A stretch of 64,000 nucleotides of DNA, from NCBI RefSeq assembly GCF_019399895.1, contig NC_091864.1:6116001-6180000 (forward strand), in the 5' to 3' direction. The stretch comes from Cardiocondyla obscurior (taxonomy: Eukaryota > Arthropoda > Insecta > Hymenoptera > Formicidae). The position numbers and the translations under genes are program-made. This document shows, one piece after another, positions 1-11,700 of the stretch (positions within the stretch are counted from its first letter, which is position 1; each line of letters begins with the position of its first letter). Below the pieces are notes generated by a model. It searched no databases, was not told where the DNA came from, and worked only from the letters and a program-made list of their open reading frames with translations.

Positions 1-442
1 TACATCAACATTAATCTATAAAAAATGTGTTTAATCTAGTTTCGTTGGTATAACCTGAAATATTCATTTAATCAATAATGTGTAAAAAAATTAAGCACAA
101 ATTTGGTTATGACTTAAATTAAATTAATCGTACATATAATTTTGCGTGATTTCAACTCAAATGTATATATAAAATAAAAGGTTAAATTTATTTTATATAT
201 ACCTTTTTATTAAATTTGATCAAATTAAATAAAAACATTTTTCGATTATAAGATAATTAAATTCTGGAAATTGTGACAGAAGCTGAACGCATTACTAGAC
301 TTGCTTTTAACGTTTGATGTGATTTTTCGACGTAAAAAGTAAACGCCACAATCGGGACCGATTAATTTGAAAAATTACTTTACGCATACCTTGCTTTAAC
401 TGATGTTATTTCTGTACTTATACCTTTAATAATTATATGCAG

Positions 443-3400
443 GTACCTTTGGAAGATCTTCAAAGAGCCTCAAAGATGTTGGTGCAGGCATTGGCAATAC
501 GCGAGAAATACATGAACAATTCTAAGCAGACCTTCCCGACTATTACATCTAGATTTCTGCGCAGTATCGATAAAAGACCACTTACCTTGGACGACGAAGT
601 TCATCACGATGATCGCAAGGCCATCGAAGGTAGTTATCGCTGATTAAGGAACGAGCTTGTGTCTCAAAATGTATGTTGAAGATCCAACCCAATACTTCAT
701 ACATTTTTATGTTACACGTATTCCTTGATGTTCTTCCCTCATGTCGTTATCAGCAAACATGTGATTGTGAATCTTACGAAATACTCCAGTGTAATTAACA
801 CCAACGTTTTAATGCTTCAAGCGTCGATGCCAATAACGACGTTAAGCTCGTGTATTGTGTAACTTTTTGTTTCTTTCCTTTTTCGTCGGGCGTAACGACG
901 CGTGTGCAATCACGCAACTTCTCGTGCGGGGCTTTATACAAGGCACAGCTTTAGTTTAGTGTGCTAAGCACTACGCATTCTTAGCATATGAGTTAATGAA
1001 AAGTATACAATGCTAGTTTTATTACATATTTCTTAAGGGAATGAGCTGCTGGATAGTGTGAAAGAAATCAGGAGCACTCAATCCGACGCGGAGATCGACG
1101 CGCTGATCAAAGACGACTCTCGGACAGGTCTTCCTAATGCCTATTAATATCCTTACCTTGAATATCCTGTTGCACGCTGTTTTGAGTCACATATTAGCCA
1201 CTATAAAACATCATAGAGTCTTTTTATCATGTGCGAGATAGTTATTATTTCGGAATAAATTAAACAGCGCTGCAGCAGCAGACAGTTACAACGCAAAACG
1301 TTGATTTGTTAACGCGTCTTAATTATTATCAGATCACCCAGTGCATGCTCCTGCTTCCCGGGGCGATCCATGGGAATGTGAATTTCCACCGTCAAAAAAT
1401 TACAAGATCGTGCCGGTCAACGGCGTGTTCAACCTGTTCGCTAATGACGAGGATCTGGCTAACAACAAGCCGCTCCCGTATTCGTATCCGGACTTGGCGG
1501 CCTTCGTCCAAGACATGAATCTCTTGTGCGCCATGATCGCCGACGGACCTTTGAAATCTTTCTGCTACCGACGATTAAGTTATCTCTCCTCCAAATATCA
1601 ATTACATGTACTACTAAACGAGCTCAGAGAATTGGCAAGTCAAAAAGCTGTGCCGCACAGAGACTTCTACAATATTAGGAAGGTTTGTACGCAAACAGAA
1701 AATTAAAGAAATTTTTTGATTTATGGTATGGTTTTATTTTCAATTAAATTTTTATTTACATATTAACGATATTTTCGCAGGTTGACACTCACATACACGC
1801 GGCATCGTGCATGAATCAAAAGCACTTGCTTAGATTTATCAAGAAAACGTTGAAGAATCACGCCGACGAAGTGGTCACTTGTTCCAAAACCGGTGAAACT
1901 ATGACACTTCGCGAAGTTTTTCAATCCATGAATCTTACGACTTACGATCTAAGCGTCGACATGCTAGACGTACATGCAGTAAGTAATCTTTATTTACTTT
2001 AAAATATTGAAGACATATTTTAAATAGTATTATACGTTATTTTCTCTTTTTTTTCTGTTTTTTTCTTAGGACAGAAACACGTTTCATAGATTCGACAAAT
2101 TTAACGCAAAATACAATCCTATCGGCGAGAGTCGTTTGCGTGAAGTCTTTCTTAAAACTGATAATTATCTGAACGGCACATATTTTGCACGAATAATTAA
2201 GGAAGTGGCAAGCGATCTTGAGGAATCTAAATATCAAAACGCGGAATTGCGTCTTTCGATCTATGGCAAGGGTCCAGAAGAATGGGATAAGCTAGCTAAA
2301 TGGGCAATTCAAAGCGACGTTTATTCGGATAACGTACGCTGGCTTATACAAATTCCTAGATTATAGTAAGTAATTATTATACAGAGCACGTGCAGGAGGT
2401 ATATTTTGCTTTGATCGATTTCTCATTGCTCGCATTTTATGTTGTATAGCGATATATTTAAGCTGAACAAACTCATGACAAATTTTCAAGAGATTATCAA
2501 CAACATCTTCCTGCCGCTCTTTGAAGTAACCAACGATCCCAATTCTCACCCAGAGCTGCATAAATTTCTTCAATATGTACGTTTTTATGTTATTTTAATA
2601 TATTTTTTTGTTATTGCTTTGTACATTTTTTAAACGTTCTAAATTGGTTATGTTATTATGTAGGTAATAGGTTTTGATTCCGTGGATGATGAAAGTAAAC
2701 CGGAGAATCCTCTTTTTGATAAAGACGTTTGTCCACCTGCAGAATGGGACGATATAGAAAACCCGCCGTATGGATATTATCAGTACTACACTTATGCAAA
2801 TATGACAGTCCTCAATCATTTTAGAGCGTATGTTGATTATTAACGTTTTCTATTTAATTTTGAATAATTATATCATTACTTTTAAAATATTAAATTTTTT
2901 TTATAGAGAACAAGGTTTTAATACATTTGTCTTGAGACCTCATTGCGGCGAAGCAGGGCCTATTCAACATCTCGTATGTGGTTACATGATGGCAGAAAAT
3001 ATTTCGCATGGTTTACTGCTAAGAAAAGTGCCCGTACTTCAATATTTGTATTACCTGGCGCAAATTGGAATTGCAATGTCGCCGCTCAGTAACAACTCTC
3101 TTTTCTTGAACTATCACCGTAATCCACTTCCAGAATATCTTGCTAGAGGGTTATGTATAAGCCTGTCCACGGACGATCCTCTCCAGTTTCATTTTACCAA
3201 AGTAAACGAAAAATTACAATATACTGTAGAATGTAGATAATACAATAAAAAATACGGTATTTTTTTATAATTTGTAAAATGTATTAATACATAAAAAAAT
3301 AATTATTTTTGTGTATTTAATACATTATATGTTGATATAATATAATGTATTAATTATAGGAACCTTTGATGGAGGAATATAGTATTGCTGCCCAAGTATG

Positions 3401-3765
3401 GAAACTTAGTTCGTGTGACATGTGCGAGCTGGCACGCAATTCAGTTCTTATGAGTGGCTTTCCACATAAAGTTAGTAATTATATCAGCTTTTATCTTTTA
3501 TGAATATATTATTATAATCATAAAATATTTTTAATTTTATTTCATATATTTATTTAATACATATTTATAACAATTGTTTTTTTTTTTTTTTTAGAGTAAA
3601 CAGTACTGGCTTGGACCTAATTATACGAAAGAAGGAGTTGCTGGTAATGATATCACTCGAACTAATGTACCGGATATACGAGTGGCCTATAGATATGAAA
3701 CCTTGGTTGACGAACTGTCTAATATCTTCAAGGTTGTGGAAAAACCCGAATCACTTCCATTTTAA
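443..3765 (+). CDS. AMPD: AMP deaminase (AMPD2-like), 5' end missing
   Basis: Catalyses AMP to IMP plus ammonia in the cytosolic purine nucleotide cycle. Exons seen: 443-629, 1038-1127, 1333-1682, 1781-1978, 2070-2365, 2450-2576, 2664-2827, 2907-3201, 3360-3470, 3595-3765 (TAA). All junctions are GT/AG and keep frame, giving 662 residues. The upstream N-terminal exons lie outside the window, so 443 is an internal acceptor and not a start. Family marks are plain: the zinc HxH in [17 protein letters not shown] at the start of exon 4, HCGEAGP in exon 8, and [19 protein letters not shown] across exons 8/9. The C-terminus ([26 protein letters not shown]) is also typical. Exon 1038-1127 is 90 nt with phase 1 at both ends, so it could be skipped without a frame break. 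Very close to animal AMPD2 throughout; the assignment is firm. Confidence 0.96.
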
Positions 3766-3791
3766 CAACCAGTTATTTGAATTTTATCAAA

Positions 3792-3797
3792 AATAAA
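3792..3797 (+). promoter_or_regulatory. polyadenylation signal AATAAA of the AMPD gene
   Basis: A canonical AATAAA lies 27 bases after the AMPD stop codon. It would give a very short 3' UTR, although later AT-rich signals may also be used. Confidence 0.5.
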
Positions 3798-4678
3798 TCG
3801 ATTAACGTGAAATGGTTTTAGCTTGAAGATTGACAAATTATGATATATGTATACGATTTATTCTTGTGATTTTTAATCTTTTATAGAGAATGTTTTTTTG
3901 GAACATTATAAATTCAAAAGCAAGTGATTCCTTTTCATATAATTATCAATTTTTTTCTTTTTGACATCAAGAATATATTTTTCTCGAGGATGAAACTTAG
4001 ACAATTTGATAGAATTCTGTTTTTAATCGATCTTAGATATATATTTTATATATAAAATATATATTTTATTTTACAGACTATACATAATAAAAATGCGATT
4101 GAGATCATAATTTGTTTGATCTTTGCAAGAATATTAGACCATGATTATTGATAGAAAGGCCAATGATTTTTTGAGGCTGTTTTAATTCTGTACTAAATTA
4201 TAAAATCAGTTTTTAAATTGATTTCATAATGTAGTATAGTGATCTATATTTATTATTGAAACAAATTGTATAAATTTTACATATATCTTTACCTCCCATC
4301 TATTTTAGATCCTTTTTTAGGACTTTGATCGCAAGAATAAGTTAAAACTTATACATATACGTTGACCAATTTTAAATTAGTAAAAAAATATTTCTTCTAT
4401 AGTTGCAACGTTTATAATACGCATTAGTACGTAATTGTAATATAAATTAGATTAGAATGGAATATTACATTCATTTATCTTGGCGTTAAACTCGTGATAA
4501 AATAAATCCGTTTTTCATATTTTGGCTGTGCACGGCGACAGCAGCGTAACCCTTTTTCTTGGATTTTAGTTTAATTTTCTTACATTTTTGTACATTTATA
4601 TCGTAATCAACTAATGTTTGTTTCAACGAGTATTCAGGTAACTGGCTCGTATGCGGATAGTTAACTCGTGCCATTGTA

Positions 4679-4950
4679 CACTGAGATGCAGATATGGTAT
4701 TTGCCGTGGCGACGGCGATTAACGCATGACATTATCGTGATGTGCGTCGATCCTCATACGAAACCCACAGTTAATATACCGCGAAGCGTCGGTTGCTGAA
4801 AACCACCGAGAACTAAAAGAAATTAGTTTTCAGCGGCCGGCGCTTCGCGGTATATTAACTATGGATTTCGTGTGAGGATCGACGCACATCACAATAGTAT
4901 CATGCGCTAACCGCCGTAACCGCGTCAAATGCCATATCTGCTTCTCAGTG
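4679..4950. mobile_element. fold-back MITE with TA target duplication
   Basis: A 272-base near-perfect palindrome. The two arms, each about 125 bases, start CACTGAGA and match when one is reverse-complemented, with scattered differences. The spacer of roughly 25 bases is centred near 4815. A TA dinucleotide flanks each end (4677-4678 and 4951-4952), as expected for Tc1/mariner-type insertion. It carries no coding capacity, so it must be non-autonomous. Confidence 0.85.
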
Positions 4951-5257
4951 TACATCTTGATTTCCATAAATAATGTAAATATAAGAAATTAATTTAATTA
5001 GATGTAACTAAGATATTTTACGAAGTTATACATGCGTGCCAAGGTATGACGCAGCGATATAAACTTTTTTTTTATTTTAACATTTTTTTACCGTTATATG
5101 CGTCTGCCACTTTCCGAAAGAACTTTCTGAACAACGAGCCTAAGAGATTTAAATTAAGCGATACACGATTATCTATAACACTCGAACATTGTGCCCTGAT
5201 ATCGAATTTAAATTAAATTGTTGCTAGATAGATATATATTTATTGTAAGAAAAAAAT

Positions 5258-5293
<36 letters not shown>
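5258..5293. repeat. (TA)n microsatellite
   Basis: About 36 bases of alternating T and A, interrupted once by a C, in the 3' flank of the transporter gene. Confidence 0.85.
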
Positions 5294-5720
5294 CTTGTAT
5301 CGTTAAAATCGTACATACGAAATCATTCACGGAACTAACAACAGCCGAATTTACTTGCAAGCATTCACAAAGTTAATTCGTTAGGTGGGTACTTGATTCA
5401 CAGTAATAAAACAAAAATATAATCCTTGTTTTATTTATTAATTGAATTATGAAAATATAATTGAGGTAGAGATTACATTTCAAAAACCACTCATTATTAT
5501 TTTATAAAAGCATATAAATTTATATAAAATAACGGACGGGTATTGATTCCTTTTCCCACACCGTTTCACATTGCATCTAAGAGTTTCTCTTTTACGTGCT
5601 TCCATACGTATTAAGATAACACAATCACAATGAAATGCCTTGAACAGTTTGTAATTATATAGCTGATAGAAATAAAACATGTGGTTATTTGCCCGTCTTA
5701 TCCTTAAATTTAACGGTGAC

Positions 5721-7268
5721 TTATTCAATTTTTTTTGCTTTAGGTTCTTGCTGTAAGCTTTGCATAATCTTTGGTATCACTTCCGTAAAAATAACTGTGC
5801 CTATGAAGACTAGTATCGTACCGATCCAGTGGTATATAGTAAACGGATTCTTGAAATATACTATAGAGAATAACAACGACAGGAACTTTCGCAGTGTTAT
5901 TACTAAAGTAACTGTGAGGGAGTTGCATTCCGTAGTTAACACGAATACGGAGCTGATGCACATGTATCTGAAAGTACAATTAAGGAGAACACTTCGGAGA
6001 TGTAATAGCGCCTGATGATATATCGTATTATGTGTACGTACGTATTAGCGCATATATATTATAACATAGCTATATTTAGAAAAGGATACTGTGTAAGAAC
6101 GTTGGCAATTAAATATACGACTAACGATGGCATATCTACACCGATCACAGGCAACCTTAGTGGCTCAGATGCGAGTGCGAAGTTCCAGTGATCGTAAATA
6201 TTATACGATAGCGTTAAGAAGAACGGTAACGGTAACAAATGCTGTAAAGAATTACATTGTCGATCAGCGATATTGATATACATGACATCTAGTAAAAGAG
6301 AAAAAAAAGGAAATGCTTACTGTATAATACAAAGCTTCTCGTGCATTTTTACCATATCGACTATGCAATACTTCCTGATAAATCCCCATCCTGGCGGAAA
6401 CGAACAAAGCGATCGTGAGCAGAGATATACCTAAACTCCACCAGAAAAAGTCCTCCCATGGCGTTGTAGGTACTTGCACTATATTTTTTTGCTGCAAGGA
6501 TTTAATCTCCTTGCCGCTAACAATTGTACAGAGTGCTATTCCTGAAGTGATCATAAATACTGATAAATATTTGCTAAAGATGTACTTCCTATTTAAAATA
6601 ATGATACCCATAATCATGTTTGCTATTAGAGAACCCTGCAACAATATATTGATATGGTTACAGTGAATGTCATTTGTAATTCTTAATATAGCAAACTTAT
6701 TAACTACTTACAGCTCTAAATATCATGTGCAATGGCATGGGAATATTAAAGTCAAACGCATAATTATTGCATACATTGGCAATAAAAAACATTGTAACCA
6801 GGATAAAATAGTCCTTTAAGCCTATTTTTGGTTTGGCAGTACCACATTTTGCCGTGAATATAAATCCCTCGACAGCTATAAAAAGGAATTGCGAGAACGT
6901 GATAAGGTTTCCACTGCCAGGATCGTCCCTGGAAAGATAAAGAACAAATCAACTATCATCCATTTCTCTTTTACTTTTCAACAATTATTTTATCCTAGCT
7001 CATTATAATTTTGACACAGCTTTAAAAATAAAATATTGCAAACGCTTCACCTTCAACTTGTGAATTACGAGTACTAAAAGACAAGAAAATAATGTACAAA
7101 GAAAAGAGCATTCCGAAAGTTTCAATAAACGGCTAGCGTAGTGCGCGCCGTTATGCAATGTGACAGGTTAGTCGAGTCATCGGTCACCCACTTGACGAGT
7201 AGCTCCAGAAAAACGACGTTCGTGCAGCAGCCGAGGAAGACGCAGCACACCGCGATAGCCGCCCGCAT
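5721..7268 (-). CDS. SLC35B4: UDP-xylose/UDP-GlcNAc transporter, SLC35B4 family
   Basis: Multipass nucleotide-sugar antiporter of the ER/Golgi. Exons in transcription order: 7268-7192, 6928-6712, 6635-6321, 6241-6090, 5967-5721. They give 335 residues, close to the vertebrate length of about 331. The start is the ATG at 7268 (MRAAIAV), followed by GCCTNVVFLELL. Family landmarks: MPLHMIFRAGSLIANMIMG, SARMGIYQE, LPVIGVDMP, TTECNSLTVTLVITLRKF and HWIGTILVFIGT. The intron phases join these blocks without gaps. The chain ends KKIE, a textbook KKXX COPI retrieval signal, which suggests ER or ER-Golgi residence. The neighbouring AMPD gene is convergent. Assignment is firm; substrate preference is inferred from the family. 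Confidence 0.95.
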
Positions 7269-7664
7269 TCTGCTTCGAATCTATTTCCCTCGCCTTCACT
7301 CCTAAGACCAATCTCCAGGTACTGCCGTCTAACCTAAATTCACGTAATGAACTCTTCAACGCGCGTGACGCGATCCATTGGCGGACTGCGTCCTGCGCGC
7401 CCGTCACAGGTCTGTGGAGTGGAGGCGAGATTTCAGCGATGCAATAACGCGGCGAATCGTGGTAAAACTGGAATTATGCGCACATACCGCATACACACGC
7501 GTATGTATGTCGTACAGGTTGTGCGGCAATTGGTCGTGCGTCAAATGTTAACGCGCTCTAGCCGCTCGGTGGGAGCATGGTCATACATACATACATACAT
7601 ACATACATACAGACATACGTGCCTACGTGCCGAGCTCAGATTCTGACAAGTCGGACGACAGCGT
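7269..7664. other. 5' flank / promoter region of SLC35B4
   Basis: CpG-containing, more GC-rich than its surroundings. It starts at the SLC35B4 ATG and contains an (ACAT)n tract. A plus-strand exon-like duplication begins just beyond it, so the interval may work in both directions. No defined core promoter element was recognised. Confidence 0.4.
7582..7618. repeat. (CATA)n microsatellite
   Basis: Eight or more tandem CATA units with one imperfect unit near the right end, in the divergent promoter interval. Confidence 0.85.
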
Positions 7665-7830
7665 GTAGAACAGAGTTCGGACTTCGGGGTCGCTTGGGCG
7701 CGCTCGGTCGGGATCGGTCGTGTGACTTCGAGTTCGGCACGTAGGCACCGTACGGCTGCGTAGCCGCCTCACCTTACTTTGCCCTTTGTAAGCGCCGACG
7801 TAGGATCTGCGGAAGATAGGCTCACGCATA

Positions 7831-7925
7831 ATGGAAGGACTGCGGTACAATTCGGACGAAATATCCTTCTCCTGTCTATCCTCTCCGTACATGGAGCACC
7901 TGAGATCATCTTACTTTCTCGTGAA
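7831..7925 (+). CDS. candidate first coding exon, copy 1 (unrecognised)
   Basis: ATG followed by 31 codons (beginning MEGLRYNSDEISFSC) and two bases of a further codon, then a strong donor AA|GTGAGT. The second copy 333 bases downstream keeps the same frame, length and donor, with few amino-acid changes. No downstream exon was proven; the splice acceptor at 10155 has the matching phase. No family recognised. It could instead be a non-coding RNA exon that happens to be open. Confidence 0.35.
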
Positions 7926-8163
7926 GTGAGTTTACTCCCCGATTAATTATATTCTGTTTCTCTGAGCTAGTCGCGTAATCTACGAATTTCTAGTGGACGC
8001 GTTAACCTGTCTAGAGGGTGAGATACATGAACAGAGCTTGGATGCGCTCGGTTAGGATCAGTCGTACGACTCCAAGTTCGACACGTAAGCACGTAGCCGT
8101 TTCACCTTACTCTGTCCTTTACGGGCGCCGGCGTAGGATCTGTGGAAGAAAGACTCACGCATA

Positions 8164-8258
8164 ATGGAAGAATTGCGGTACAATTCGGACGAAATATCCT
8201 TCTCCTGTCTATCCTCTCCGTACATGGACCACCCGAGATCATCTTACTTTCTCGTGAA
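8164..8258 (+). CDS. candidate first coding exon, copy 2 (unrecognised)
   Basis: Tandem copy of the exon at 7831. ATG plus 31 codons (beginning MEELRYNSDEISFSC) and the same AA|GTGAGT donor, ending in the same phase. Differences from copy 1 are few (G to E, E to D, L to P among them). As with copy 1, the rest of the gene is not established. Confidence 0.35.
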
Positions 8259-8584
8259 GTGAGTTTGTTCCTCGATTAATTATAGTATATTGTTCTCCGA
8301 GCTAGTCGCGTAATCTACGAATTTTGATCGGGATCGGTCGTAAGACTTTGATGATATCTAAAGCATTAATTGTTACGGAATTGTCATTTGATAGATAACC
8401 TCTTTTTTTTTATATTTATTTATCGTTCCAGCAATGGTTATTAATTAGACACTTTTACAGAAGAAATAATTTTATTAATATATAATGCATATGAGAATTT
8501 AATTATTTATAATAATAATTATTTTAATTATTAAGTAATAGTATATATACTATATATTTTATTTATGTATTATACGTATTATAT

Positions 8585-8722
8585 ACAGGGTTGAGAACGT
8601 TACTTTATAAAAGTAACGCGTTACCGTTACCCTTGCCGTTAAATGCAGGACACAGCAACGTTATAAAAAAAAAAAAAAAAAAGATTAACGGTAATGGTAG
8701 CAGCGTTATAATCTTTTAAACG
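8585..8722. mobile_element. degenerate repeat starting ACAGGGTTGAGAACG
   Basis: Begins ACAGGGTTGAGAACGTTAC after a TATAT stretch and contains internally repeated GTAACG/GTTAC and AACGGTAA words around a poly-A run. This looks like a non-autonomous DNA-transposon remnant (CAGGGTT ends). Limits are approximate and no target duplication was confirmed. Confidence 0.4.
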
Positions 8723-8751
8723 TACGCAGTACTCTTTAATAATATTTAATA

Positions 8752-11700
8752 TTAATCACGCGGAATGACTTTGAGACGAATTCCGTTCGCGTTGACCAGC
8801 ACCAACTCTGATATAAAGCGCAGCTGGTCCTCCTTGTCGAAGGCCTCCACGCGAAAGGTTTTTAGAACGGATAAAACGACCGCTTTGATAACTAACGTGG
8901 CGAATCTCCAGCCAATGCAATTGCGCGAGCCGGCGCTGAAGGGGATGAAAGCGTAAGGGGGTAATTTTGGACCGTCGGACAAAAATCGTTCCGGCCGGTA
9001 AACGTGCGGATCAGGAAAGTAACGTTCGTCGCGATGCAGCAAGTAGGAGTTGATTAAAGCTGTCGAGCCCGGTGGAATTTGATTGCCCACTAAAAACAGA
9101 AGGATACCTTATAAATAAATGTTTGCGCCAATTGTAACAACGACAATAGCTAAATTTCTTGTAGAAATTCTTTAATACCGTCAAATAAATAATCAAAATT
9201 TTTTATTTAAAGTACCAGATACTAGAAAGCGCGTGCTTCATCTGCGTTATTTGCTATTTATTCTTTTTTATATTCGGTGTGTAAACTTATTTTTTTTTTT
9301 TTGTAACGCGTTAAACTGCGTACAGATATTAGTTAAGCATTTAAACAAAGGCGGGCGGCAGCATTCGCGCGAATTACGTTACATGAGGTTACATGCCTTG
9401 CTCGGTTAATGTTACTCTATACGTCATTGTCGGTCGGAGTCGCACTATTCGTGCAGTACGCAGGCAACCAAAATTTCTACTGTTTGTAACGCTGAAAATT
9501 TGCTGTTTGCAGGTATCGGTTCGCGCAAATTAATCTCTCCGACCACTGGCCTTCGCGGACGATCTAACTTTTGTTTAGCTTGGGTAAAAATCTGAAGGAG
9601 GATTATAAAATGTTACCGCCGCCGATTAATCGTATAAACGAACCACGGTCGGGGTTCGTCGCGCATCCGCAGAAGTATTCGGGCGATCGAAGTTTATAAT
9701 ATGACTTTCTTTAAATCGGGAGTGTCGCCTGGGTCGAGCGAATATTAGAGTCTACAATCCGCGCGCGTATTCGCGAGTGTCGCGAGTGTCCTGTACGCGG
9801 AAAGATCTGATCTGAGTTCTGAGAGGAGGAGGAGACCCAGGATGGGCACATGCTTCGGTGGAGCAACGTTTCGGTGAGCATAACTTCTTATTTACGTACA
9901 ATTAACAATTTTCTAATAATTATCCGGATAGCATTGTCATTTCAATAAAAATTAAAATAAAATAATTAATAATTAACAAAGAAAGAAACTTTCTATTTAA
10001 GAAGTTTTATTTATAAAATTTTTTTTATTAAATATTAAATAACTTTGGTTTTCACTGTTTAATTGCAAAATTGAATAAAGCCGCGTGCTATTTTTCTTTT
10101 TAATAATATTATTCCGAACATCTCTACAATTTATGTTTTATTTGTATGTTACAGTGTGCATCGTAGCTACAACTCCACCGCTGCGCATCGAACTGGTGAG
10201 TAAGACGTATTTTTTTTTATGCCGACGTTATCATATCAACGTTAAGAGAAATTGTACGAATCGTACAATTTATGAAAAATAATATTATTTCGTACATTAA
10301 TTAAACATATAAAACCGGATAAAATAAAACTAATCCGATATTTCTGTGTAATAAGTTAAACATTTGATATTAAATATTACATATAATTTCCACGGTGCTC
10401 CGAAAATATTTTCAAAGCGTCACGATAACATTGCCACTTAAAATTGTCAAACTATAACTATTTGATAGCCGATATTTATTCACTCTCGTGGCAAGAAGTG
10501 TGCCAAGCGAGAGAATCAAATTTTATCGCGGAAGAGCAGTAATTACGAATTCGATTCAATCTATTTCTGCTTTTTAAAGACAGGATTGAAAGCAACGCTG
10601 TACAGTTTTTAATATAAAAAATAAATCACTTTTAGTATTTACCTGGCAGAGTTAATGTAGGAATTTCTAAGGGTTATTGCAATTTAGATCCCGTAAATTA
10701 GATTAATTTTCCAATGCAATAGCACTCTACTAGTATTTATTAATTCATTAAGAGACACGCGAAATACTTACTTATTTCGATCGGCTTGTAAATATGTCTC
10801 GCTATAAGCGGGGCAACTGGGTACATCCTCCACTGTTCCTTGATACAAGCTTCCAACCATGTTAATTTTTGTACGTTTTCCAACGTAATCTCAGCCATAC
10901 CCAGCTCATCGTTATATTCGTTTAGAATTTTTTCCTTGGAAAAAAAAGAATGGAAGGAAGGGTCTTTAAGTTAGAGCGTCTGAATAGTTACAGCTTTTAC
11001 ATTTTTTAAATTATTACATCAGAGATATAGCAAAAACGGTGCTATAAAAACGTACTTGGTATTCGGGATGACGTCCTAGCGCGTAAAGAGTCCATGATAT
11101 GCTAGTGGCCATAGTGTCATGTCCAGCGTACATAAAAGTGTTTACTTCTTCCCGAATGTCCTCATCCGAAAGGATAGTGCCGTTATTCGATACGTCCAGC
11201 AGCAAGTCTAGCAGGGCTCGTCTCTTCTTCGTTGAACCGTTGAAATTGTCGTCGCCCTTGTGGTGCATCCATTCAGTTTTCTTCTTTGCAATTACCTAGA
11301 GATTTATCGATATTTCTTTTTATATATTTGCAAAAAGATCAGGGACCTCTCGAATAGAAAAGTTATTAAGAGTTATATTTTTTTTTTATTCAGAACGTGC
11401 ACTTGAGAAATGAAAGTAGAATTTATTATAAAGAGAGAAGTTAAAGATATAATAACATGCTTTTTCTGTGCAATACACACATGATGGACTGTAAATTAAT
11501 GGCGCTGAAAAAAAAGGCATTGTTCCTTTTTTTTCTAGACGAATGCCTGTAGTTGTATCTTTAACAAATTAATATATTACCTACATTGAATTTAGTCGGT
11601 AAATAATTTTGGTCCATATACAAAATAGTCATAAAGTTGCAAACAACTGATTACATTAATTCGCATTAATTACTTTGTTTAGCAATAACGTTACTCTGCG

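Larger units (their letters stand above)
3798..5720. other. non-coding interval between convergent AMPD and SLC35B4 genes
   Basis: AT-rich sequence between two genes that converge tail to tail. It holds the 3' flanks of both, one fold-back element (4679-4950) and a TA microsatellite (5258-5293). No coding exon was recognised. Confidence 0.6.
7665..8326 (+). repeat. direct tandem duplication of a first-exon-like unit
   Basis: Two head-to-tail copies offset by 333 bases: about 7665-7995 and about 8026-8326. The start of a third copy (GATCGGGATCGGTCGT) follows at about 8327. The copies are most alike across a short open frame (ATG at 7831 and at 8164) and the splice donor that ends it, and more diverged outside. 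This pattern suggests a duplicated promoter plus first exon kept under some constraint. Confidence 0.8.

Noticed and set aside
7623..7892. Minus-strand open frame across the duplicated segment
   Set aside because: Antisense to the better-supported plus-strand exon copy, which has an ATG and a conserved donor; this frame is not kept as well in the second copy.
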